A program made the position numbers and the translations under genes. This document shows positions 38,931-50,400 of a stretch of 64,000 nt of DNA, one piece after another. The stretch spans positions 62,001-126,000 of the forward strand of contig NW_025938039.1 of the NCBI RefSeq assembly GCF_000764305.2. Reading direction: 5' to 3'. Source of the DNA: Hyalella azteca (taxonomy: Eukaryota; Arthropoda; Malacostraca; Amphipoda; Hyalellidae). Position 1 is the first letter of the stretch, and every line of letters starts with the position of its first letter. Under the pieces are notes generated by a model. It saw only the letters and a program-made list of their open reading frames with translations. It searched no databases and was not told where the DNA came from.

Positions 38931-39069
38931 AAATTTATTAATTAATTCACTCAATAATGATAAAATCAAAACTGTAGTTAGCTGCTATTCTTTTTTCCGG
39001 ATAAATAATCGATGAACGCAATTTCTAAATGATAATTGCTCTAATTTATCTCTATTGGCCTGTAATAAA
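38927..39069 (+). terminator. Poly(A) signals of the bZIP gene
   Basis: AATAAA occurs at 38926-38931, overlapping the TAA stop codon, and again near 39064. The second is the more usual distance downstream; which one is used cannot be told from sequence. Confidence 0.5.
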
Positions 39070-41318
39070 AGGGGCTAAATAATTTATCGTTGATAATACC
39101 GATTTAAAATGAAGCTTTTAACTCGATATGATGACATTTTTACTGGAATACTGTCATCATTTCCTTAACGTTATGTTATTTTTGAGCTGGACATGTTGAA
39201 TCAAGTTTTATGGTCTCAATTCAAACAAGCGGCTAGATGAAAATCGTATTTAACGCACTCAGAATAAGAGAGCGTTCCAGTGGGCGGTATATTTTAAGAA
39301 TGCCGTTGTTTTTTTTTTCAGAAATCCTTCCAATGAGCTAGATGACGCCTCTCAGATTTCGAAAATTTCGCCAAAATCGGCCGTTGCAGAATAATTTTCA
39401 TGAGAATATATGTCAGTTTCGGTACGTTTGGTGTCCATTCAGCGCGTATGGCTCTAAATACGTGTAAAACGAGTGCCTTATTCAGTCAGTCTTAATAGAT
39501 AATATAATTAGAGTTAAAAGTATTCTTCGAGTGCCTTAATAATAAACCAACCTAGAGTTTAGCAAATTAATATATTTAAATGAACCAAACTTTTCGCAGT
39601 GAGTGTAAAGAAATAATTCCCAAGAGCAAGTATAAATGTACGAATTTCGTTATAAAAATTTAATTTCGCTTAAATTTTTGGGGTTTAAATTTTTATGATG
39701 TTTAAAGCAAACGGATTTTTTAAAACGTATAATATTCCTTCGATAACTAAATTGCAAAATTTCTGTTCAGAATATCTGAACTCGTCATTCTCATAAACTT
39801 TCGCGAGCTATATAGTTTAAATGGCTAATATTAGAGTTCTGTTCAACATGTACATATAATCGGCTATACTACCACAACCTTCAGTTATTAACTTGCTTAA
39901 ATGATTATTATTATTACTCAGTTCAGTTATCAACTTATTAGCTATATAAATTTAAGATGAATTGTCTGGTGGCAAGACGCGTTTTTTTCGTAAATCTGGA
40001 TGCTAAAGCATTTTCTAATTAACTAATATAATTAGTGTGAATTTCAAATTTGAGTGAAAACGGTACAAATGACGAATATAGAACGTGCATTTATACATGA
40101 TTAAGTCCTAGTGATGCTCAATGGAATCATGCATTTAGTACTTGTGTATAAGGGTTATATTGTTATAAATACGCGCTGTTTGAGTGGCTAAATGCACAGT
40201 GTTGTGAAAACTTCCAATTACATACGAGTTCGAGTGAACTGTCCTAATGAATCACCAGTATTATAAGTGCACGTTTGTGCGTGGAATTGTTCGAGTGCGA
40301 TGAACACGTTTGCTCAATACTGTACAAAGAGTGCCAAGCACCTTGATTACCTGGAATGAGCACGGTCTGTGATAAGTATTTTATTGTATTCAGAATAAAG
40401 AATTAGAAGCGACTTGCATTTTATTGAAAACCCGTTACATTTGTAAACGTTTTGTAATTAAAAATGTAAATCGTGTCTATGAATTACTTTTTCATTTGAA
40501 TCGAGAGGTTCTACTTCTATCGTTGTTTACTAAATTAAAGGCTAACGCAACATTTGAACAATGTTTCTTGAACACGTTCAAGTCAAACAACCGGGTTTTG
40601 TGGCTATATAGTAGTAAAACCTTTCCCAACCGAAGACTCTCTAAACCAACACGCTTCTCGCTTCAATAGCTCATTTGCATTCATTATAATCTCTTCTGGA
40701 TGAACGTTAGTTTCGTTTTCTACAACATGATACTATACAGAAACGACACGTTGTAAATGAAACTATTCAAATACTGTATAAATGCTGTGTATTTAGAAGC
40801 AAACAAAAACAAAGAATAAATAACAACGATTGCTAACTGGACCTGGTTTTATTATATGAGAATCAATTACCTAGAACCATCTTCATTATTTCAGAGGGGA
40901 AGGGGGGGATTTCACATTTTAATGATTTCAGAGGCGGGATTTCACATTTTTGGATGTGGGAGTATTATTAAATATTAGATAGAATTCTTAGTCCTCGTAA
41001 TTTTCATCAGTATATAGTAGCGGCAGAGCATATCGATCACAGAGGACGACGGATGACTTTATAATGTATAAAAAATGGGTGATGGAGGGTTCATCTTGCA
41101 TTAGCGTACCAAATGCAGAATGTAATCTACAATTAAATTGGCAACCTTAATTAAAAAATGTCAACAGATCTTTAGAAAAAAATACTTACAACGATCTTCA
41201 GGACCCTGTAATATACTGAAGCTTTTCAACTTCTACGTCGATTTTCATTTTTTTAACTCCGTGGACGTGGAATAATTCCATTTTCTTCAACAACTTTAAT
41301 AAAAAACTTAACTTTAAT
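38932..41318. other. Convergent intergenic region
   Basis: Lies between the 3' ends of the plus-strand bZIP gene and the minus-strand secreted-protein gene. AT-rich; small open frames only (e.g. 40424-40669), none recognised. It would hold the 3' UTR of the bZIP gene. Confidence 0.5.
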
Positions 41319-41324
41319 TTTATT
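41319..41324 (-). terminator. Poly(A) signal candidate of the secreted-protein gene
   Basis: AATAAA on the minus strand, about 160 bp past the stop codon at 41481-41483. Position and strand fit the 3' end of the gene. Confidence 0.5.
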
Positions 41325-41480
41325 TGATGTTCAAAGAAAAATTAAATCGCAATAATTTCCACTTATGACAAACCTATTAATTTGCTAAATATTTGTATCT
41401 TCTGTTTATGTTTTAATGTACATCTTACGTGAAACATCAAATTTTTAGGTATTAGGAAATTCAAATTTTTGTAACAAGGT

Positions 41481-44400
41481 TCACTTGTGAGTTTGAGCTT
41501 CTCCTGGCCAATGCCATTGGCTTGTTTGTGACGGCGAATATTTTCTCAATTCTGTGACCCTTTGTTTCAAACGTCCAAGGATCGCAGAGCTCGCAAGAAG
41601 CAAGGGCCGCGGAAAAGATTCTGTTCCATTACTTATTTTAGAATTTTTCACCACTACGTGAGGATATTTACTATTGAGAAGATGCGGAGGGATCGGGATT
41701 TCACTTGATAAATCTTTATACAAAGCCGGGATAGGTTTCCGAGATCCATAAATTATATCGACTCGAATACCATTTTCTATGGAATGTTTTTTTGTATTCC
41801 TTTTTACTGAATTAGATTGTTCCAACAAATCGTGGTTGGAAGGTTCGCTTGGGGTAACGGAAACATTTCGTAGCGGATTATTTGTGTAACTAACAGGCAC
41901 AGAAATATTTAGTTTATCCTTCCTTCTACGAGAAGCGTGTAAAGAATTCAGGTATGGAAGTAAGTCAAGGCCTTCTGATAAACGAGGTGTTCCAAAATTC
42001 CTACCAGCGGCATTCTTTGCAGGGGGTGCCAAACGGGAGCTCGGGTTGACAATCTCCTGAATTGCAGGATGCAAGCCAACAACAAGGTTTTTTTCTGACA
42101 GGCGGCTGCCACTGTCTTCCAAGTCATGTCGTTTCGTGGACGAAGAACGGTAGAAATTCTGTTTACTGGGAACCCAGTAGGTTACTGCCTGACCTGATGA
42201 CATAATTGGTGTGGAACGATGGCTGTCGTAGTAATACTTGTGAGGCGTCAGTATATAATTCATACCAAGAATAGGATGAGGCCTAAAGGGTTTATTGCCG
42301 TGATTGCGATTGTATTTTTGTTTACTAGGAGGCCCATACAGCGACTTCAGGTATTTGGGTTTCGACACAAACACCGACGAGTATTTATCTCCGTACGCAT
42401 AGCCATGCGGCTGCTGAAAGTATTGTTTGGGGACTTTGGATCGTATATGTTGGTATTGAAGAGGCCTCTGCAGCGACGAAGTATCCGCAATGCTGGTTGG
42501 ATCGGGAGGAGAGGGTCGGAAAGGTTTGTAATTTGGGGCAGAGTGCCCTGAAAAAGGTCTAAGTTGTCCCCCTTCATGGTCAGGTCTGTTTCCATAATTG
42601 ACTTCAGCATTATCTCTAAAGATAATTTTCCCTGTTGAATGTCCAGGGTTGCCACCGTGGCCGCTTTGTACCTCCGAGTAATGGTGAGGGCGATCATTTT
42701 GATAAGCGTTCCCATCGGACGAACTATAATGATCCAGTGAACTAAGCTGATGGTGGCCCACAGAACCATCTGGTCCAAAGTGATTATGAGTGTCAAGTTC
42801 TGTTTCAGACTCATCTTGGTTGTGATGATCGAAATCATTTGGTGCGCTTGAGTCATAATTTGTACCTATAACTCCTGATTCAAAATTGCTTCCATGTGAA
42901 TCAGAACCAATATCAGATTCACTGTCATGAACACCATAAGGGTAACCACCATGCACGTTGTCAAAGCTGTAATCCCCGGCACTTGACTTTAATTTTCCTG
43001 CTTGATCATTAGTGGTGTCAGAGCCAAAATTAGAGGATGCATCTGACGGATCGTAAGCAGCGTGTCCAAGTCCAGCAGCTTGCGTGTGCTCGGGTCTAGT
43101 GGGGAAGCTTGGTACTCCTGAAATCTCATTTCCGGAATTTGTGATTCCACTGCTTAAATTAATCTCTCCACTGTGATTATAATCGGATACGTCTTCTGAA
43201 CTAAATTCACTCCCAGCCGAATTGGAAATTTGCCCTGAGAAAGCTCCACTGTGTGAATTTGGGAAATGGAAATGAGGAGTACCGTAAACCGGTGAGGGCG
43301 AATAGCCATCATTATACAGTTCGATGTCATCATGACCAAAGGGCCTATCTGCATCAGTGTTGAATTCATCTTTTCCGTCATGGAAATGATGATCTGACTC
43401 TAAGTTCTTGTTGAAAATGTTTTCATCGCTGCCTTCGTCGGGTTCTTCGAACTCTTGAATATCAGGAGGCTTACTGCTTGTATAATCATTGTTCGTTAAT
43501 GAGGGTTTATAAGTACGAATATCGTCATGAGGAGGCGGTACTTTGCTACCGTCAAACGAATGGGTTTCGTGATATTTCTTTGATGGTCCGCTACCATGAA
43601 CACCATGATGTCCCTCATCATCGTGAAATGCGTCACTGCCTCCGACTGATTGCTGGTGATCAAATCCATGACTCGGCGGATTCCCAAAATGATTCGTCAC
43701 GCCATCGCTGGGCCTGGAGCTACCGGACGAGGTATACTGTCGTCCACTGTCAATCTCAGCAGAATTGGTATAAAGATCATCATCGCTGCCCAAGTCATGA
43801 TCAATACTGTGTTCAATTTCTGCTATATCAACATCCAGTTCGATATCCCTCACTCCACTTACCACTTTTCCTGGATGCGTGCCACTAGCCGTTTCATCCT
43901 TCAACATATTATTATTCATCTGTCCATTGTCGTTGTGTTCAACTGCCTTTCCCTTTCGGTTTTCATTCCTGAATTTGGATTCAAGAATGGTTTTGATAAC
44001 CTCATCCTTGAACTGCGTGAAGCTCGGAACTCGTACATTTACCAACTGGCCGTCGTCGGATGGAGCTTGCAAGTCTTCTAGGTCTAGAATGATGTCTCCG
44101 GGTAATCTAAAAGTGGATACAAAATAAAGGAAACAATCTTAAAAAAATAAATAAACTAAAAATAAATAATCGATTAAAAATTAAATAAATAATCTACATT
44201 AAATCATCATAATTTTGCAGCAATATTGACATGTAAAACGTTATTAAAATGAACGAAATTGTCATTCATAGAAGTTTAATGAGACTGATGAAATTTGAAG
44301 TTTTACTTCCGATATTGAAGGCATCATAATTGTTAAGCAATAAAAATATCACTGTTGTCTTGTGCTGTGCATCAAATCAGGAAGCGATTTAAACTGAGAA

Positions 44401-47400
44401 AAAAAATTGAAAGATATAAATATGTATTTATAACGCTTGTTGCCGCCTGTTGATACCAGAAAATGTGTGGTGCGAGGATAGAACTGCGAAAAACCCACAC
44501 ATCATTGCTACGGAAAACTAGCATTTCAGTTAAATTTTATTACATTACTATAGCTATAGATTATTTGTATCTCATCTTAATAAGTTATATAATCAAGTAA
44601 ATAATCAATAAATACTCTTTGATTACACGAACAAATTGAGGCTTAATAGTTCGGACACTCGATGCATGGGAAATCGGGAACAGAGAAAAACAGGTAAACT
44701 AATTCTGAGTACATAAACAACTTATCCACCCCGTAAAGAAGGGCGTATAGTCGAAGTTTTTGGCGTTTAATGCTTACTCGTTAGTGCTGTTAGAAACATA
44801 TCCAGGAGGTGTAGGGTTGTGAGGCTCGAACCACGGAGGGAACTTGTACACCCACGGGTTCAGCACAAAATGAACGCCAGGCAAAGGTGCTGCGTTTGAA
44901 TCTGAAATTTAAATAAATAAGTAAGTGGAAGTCTGGGAAGACAAAAGAGTAATCATGACGGTATGAAAAATGTTATAAAAAATCCAATGATTGACGTAAA
45001 ATTGCACAACGATGTCGGCATTTCGGCTTCATAGCAAATATAAAGTATATTTTCTATTTATTTTTTTTAGAAATCCGCTGGTAATTAACGTATTCAGGAT
45101 CTATGATATGCCGGGGTTGGTCAAAAAAGTGAAGCCCCTTAAAAATCCCTAAAATATAATGTAGTCATGCTGTAAGTCTACCTTTTACGACAATTGCAGC
45201 CTCAATTCGACGTGGTATTGACTCATACAAATTTAAATTATTTCCAGATAAATTTTAACCCATTCTTCAGTTGAACTTTCTCTACCCCTTTTTCAGTTAA
45301 ACCCAAGGTTAACTTTCGTTCAGCCTTTCTTTTCAACCCTCTATAAACGTACACTCAACCAGAGGTTGGAAATAAGGTACACGGTGATTCGTCAGAGAAA
45401 ATCACCATTTTCCACTGCTTGAGCGACCAATTCTTTAGGTTTTTACACCACTCTAAACGCTTTGAAGCATTTGTATTTGAGACCAAAGTATTTTTTTTAA
45501 GCTCTTAATTAGGATCTAGATTTTTTCAGCTCACGACGAACAGTTGATACGGAAACCAGGTTCTGTACAATCTGTAAGTCTTGATTGAGGTTTGCTGTAA
45601 ATTTTAGAGCCGTGGTTTTCAAATTTTCCCTAATAATTTGATTTAGTGACCGACGGCCTCTCTCAGAAAACTTTAACTTTCGGCCAGACCTGTGCTTTGC
45701 TGAGGACTTTTTCCTTCTCTTTCTAAAGCATTTATCACTTTTGAGACAATATCTCTTGAAAAGTAAAGCATTCATGAACTCTCTGTCACAGTAGCACCTG
45801 CCATGGGAGCATTAATAATTGTAGCAACATCCCGCCTGACTTCTTGAATCAAACCACCTATGAAACAGTTCATTCTTGTGTTAACTTTGTCATAGCCGTT
45901 TTGCTCCTTGTCAGTCCATCTCTAGCACTGGACTAATAAACTTGTCTCACATCCTTCAGTCGTATCTTAGCCTCTCCCTAACTTTGGTGTACTTAATTAA
46001 TTATCCTAGAAGTTCCGTCTTTCTACCCTCGGGACTTCTACAGCATCTGGAATTTGGCCTCTGTGAAAGTCAGAGAGGTTTGCTATTTTTATAAGGTTAT
46101 AGTCACAAAAATTTTGTGAAATATCTGTAGAAGCATAATATATTAATTAGCAGCAATAATACACTAACAATGAAACAATAAAGATTAAAATGCGCAATTT
46201 TTTCAATAAAATTATGTTCTTAAAATGTTATGCGATTTTCTTATTTTATTCAACCCCTGTAGTTTTTCTTATTTTATTCAACCCCTCTAATTTTATAATT
46301 TAAGCTTGAATGCTCCTAAAAGCTTTTATTTATTCTCATTGCATAAAATATTTCTTGGAAGCAATGGTTTTTTAATCAGCTCAGGAAATATTGTGATCGT
46401 GTCTTTGGTTTTCAATAAAATCGTTCGTTGAAAATACGATATTTGTTAAATCGTAACGTAATTTTAACGATTAATTTTCTTGTTAATAGACAAAATATAT
46501 TCGAGACTTGCAAAAAAAATCGGTGAACATATCGAGAGACACGATATTAATTATAGAAATTTATATTGCTAAGCAGATGTCCACATATGAGTTCTCACTT
46601 TTGTACACTAAAACACATTAATAATGATTACCAATGAAAAATTAAAACCCTGTATGTTAAAAAATATGAAACAAATAATCAGAATTAAACTTTAAAAATA
46701 AAAAAGTATATAATAAAGACCGAACGTATGTTCCTCAGACATAGAATGATCCGCGTGCAGAGCTGAATGCCAGAACAGCGGAAACGAAGTGTCGTTTTCC
46801 GTGCCAATAATGACAGTGAGATTAAAGCAGCTAAAGCACCCACTCGTGACCGAGCGACCGGATAACAAATGTTGGTGCATGCAGGTCTAGACCTGGGCCA
46901 ATACTTTCAAAAAAAGTTAAGAGATCGTAAGTTCATCAGCCAATCATTGACGGTATTTCAAGCAAAATCCACCAATCATAGACAAGAAAATAGAGAGTAT
47001 AAGTACTTACGTTAACTTAGCGAGTTTTGAAAGTATGGACCCTGCTGGGACAACCAGCATCTGCACTCAGAGTAATGAGTGTGACAATTGTGTGAGTCAT
47101 CCAGACCCAGTTTGGCGCGGCAAAAATGCTTATCATTGCTAATTAAGTGTGTCATTATTTATTCAGTTTTTTATTTGCGCGAATGTTTAGCAGCTGTAGG
47201 TTACAAATTTTAGATAATGCAGTATTCATTGCATTAAATTATCATTCGTTTATTCAGTTTTAATCGACGAGTCAAAAATATCAATGTTTTGCTAACAAAT
47301 TTCTTAAGATTGGAACGTGATTGAGATTTCGGGGATTGTATGAGCGACATGTACGGGATTAATTAAAACAAACAAAGTTTCTTATTAGTCGCGCAAAATA

Positions 47401-50400
47401 TTCTGTCATCCATACTTGCAGGAAAGGCAACAATATTTGTCAATTATATGCATGAAGCCATTCTAGTGACCCTTCAATCTAAAAATTATTAATAAATTAT
47501 TAGACTTATTTTATTATTTTATTTTTATTTTTATTGGACCCCTATATTATTTTAGACTCATAGCTTTTGTAAAGTTCGTTGCCAATTATGAAAATAAAAA
47601 CATTTATGCAACAACTTGAGCTTGACATCTTGATACTGGTTTATTATCTCTAACAACAATTGGCCATTAGGAACAACGCAAACTAACAAACATTAAAGAG
47701 AATAAGAATTATTTCCTTATCCATGCAGCGTGTCGGTCAACAAAAGAGGTTCTTCCATATAGGTTGGAGCATCGCGCCAGAAAGAAAGTGCGGTGACGAT
47801 GCTTGGCAAGCAGATGTTCGATGGACATCCTGTTTTAGATTCTCAATATACCGAATCAAAGCCTTTAAAAGAGAGTCTCTCTTAAAAATTAACTATTAAG
47901 TGCCGAGTGAAAAAACCTATCGTTCCATTCAATGAAAGAATTTAGCATTGAATTTCAAATCTTTCAAACGAGGTGAACTACAGAGAGAAGAAAATTGAGC
48001 AGTGATCGGTCGGCAGAGGGTATAGATGTATATAATTTGCGACGTTTTGTAAAAAAACGATAATTAGTACGCATGTTTATCAGAACGATGTCACGATCGA
48101 AGGCTCACGAGACGAGGTTCGATTCAACCACACAATGAATCACAAAAGTCGTGATGAGAATCTAATGCATTAATCAAATGGTTGAATTTGTAAAAAAAAT
48201 ATGACACGATTGAATACATATTGGAGTTTTTAGCATGAAGTAATGGCTTTCCATTTGTATGTCTAAGTGTGCGCTACGCGTTTTATCTAATTTTGCCTTG
48301 TTAAACATCAGGAAATTATTAAAGAATAAACGTAATTTCGTCAGAATAATGACCGCTCGCAAACAAAGTAACAAGGAACCTCCTAATTTCCTGGACCTTA
48401 GTTTCAACGATTGGTAAAATCCTTGCGGTGTGAAATCTCAACGATACGCCACGCTGAATCCGCTAGCTAAAAAATGCGGTTGACTTTTTTTTTCACGAGC
48501 ACAACAATGGACTCGCCGGTAACGTCGAGCGAAGACCAAGACGTTGTTATATTTAGAGTTCGTTTTTGTTGAGTGCATCTCTTATCAGAAGCACGACGTA
48601 CTAACTCAAACTGGACGCAATCAGAAAATCGTGACGGAAATTACGCAACATACATAAGAGCGAAACGAAAGAGAAATGATTACCCAAACTATATGATGTT
48701 GGGCAATGATTTTCATCGAATGATGTTGATAAATGAAAGAATTTAAAAGGAATCTTCAAAGAATAACATTTTTCGTAACATAATACGAATGTAAAATTGT
48801 GCTGACGTTCCACAATGGACATCTCATGAGGCCGAAGTCACTCATGTAAGAAACTCACGATTGACACTACGTCAATCAAAATTGTTTTCCTCATAATGAA
48901 ATACATCAGTGTTCACGTGTGCTGTGTTACCGTAATGCACGCCAGAACGCGCAAACGAAAATACAAAAATTTACATTCGTTTTCTTTGCGCATTTTAAGG
49001 AGAGAATCGGAACCGTTGGAACCGCATGAAGCTTAAATAATAGTAGAGCCTTAATGACGCGTTTTGTGAAATTATTTCAATTGCAAAATTTAGATAATTT
49101 CATTTTGAATAATTACGAGGAATTATGTTTGATTTACAAAATCGAACAAAATAAAGGAGGAATAAATTGTGAATTGAAAAACTTAAATTGTGAAATTGAA
49201 TAAAATTTATTGTGAATTGATTTACCAGCTAGTGCTACTGGCGTTGATTGGGCCAGGCGATTGGGCGGCTGAATTAGAATATTTATATAATGGAGTATAT
49301 ATAAACCGAATGGACGAGGTGATAGCAATTATAAAAAATGTTAATTTCAATAATGTGGTATCCAGCAGAAAAAAAAAAGTTCTTCTAAGGCGTTTCCTCT
49401 ATGAGCAAGTGAGAAAAATTTCCCACATAATTGCAAATTTCACGATTTTAAATTATTTCAATTCTTGATATTCAAATGTCAAAATAAAGTAAATAGAAAC
49501 AAATTAAATGAAGATATAAGGTTGCGGAAATCATGAAATGGAAATGATTCTAGGTATTACGCTCTTGCAAGATATGAAGGAACGTTATTTTCAAATTTTA
49601 GCTAATAAGTCGGGAGTTTCAACCAGTTTCTATCTCCATTCCGAGATCAGGGATATACGAGTTAAAACGTAATTTAAACGTTGGTTGAAGTATGGTAAAG
49701 TTAAATGAGATGAGAGCTGAAGCGGTAAATCTGCCGTTTATTAGCCAAAATTGAAAACAGAATGTGGCTATTTCAGACTATTTTACTCCAACACATTCGA
49801 GACAATTGCACCAAGCACAATGTCAAATTTGAACAAAAATTGTATTGGAAACAAAATTTTCTTAACAATATAGGTCAAAGCCGATTATTTTGCAGCCAAC
49901 TCTATCACTTAGTCGTTTCCGCGACGATAGGTTCCAGTAACTTTCAAATTCCCAGTAGAAAGTTTGCGTCGGAAAAATCAATTTTTTAAATTTGTTCCTT
50001 GTCGTAGACAAATTTCTCGAGCTCCTGACACACATTTACATGCAGACATACGAACATTTTTATGCTAAGTAATAAAATTTCGCTTTATTATTTATTAAGC
50101 TATCGTATGTTCTCGAGCAAATGCTCTTTAGTTCTAACTTAGAATCCACACATTTAGAAAAAAAAACATAGTCTGGTTCGTGGGTTTGAGAACATAAACT
50201 TTTCAGAAACCCATGCAGGTGCGAGTTACCGTAACCAGAACCTTGCTTTGCGCAATGCACTCTAATTTGAGATTCATAACCGTGCATTATAACCTATAAA
50301 CGGGTGCGCGAGATTGGTGTTTATGCCATCTTCAGACACGCACGTTCGTCTCGCATGCTCGAGATCTCTGAGACGTTCCAGTTCACGCGTTTTTACGCAT

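Noticed and set aside
42219..42551. Plus-strand open frames opposite the secreted-protein exon
   Set aside because: They are shadows of the well-supported minus-strand coding exon and have no splice or start support.
41481..44072. An 863-codon open frame read as a complete stand-alone gene
   Set aside because: The first codon is TTG, the frame continues upstream to an acceptor at 44107-44108, and phases join precisely to two upstream exons with a signal peptide.
48060..48140. tRNA-like GGTTCGATTC box at about 48115
   Set aside because: Upstream sequence lacks an A box and arms do not pair.
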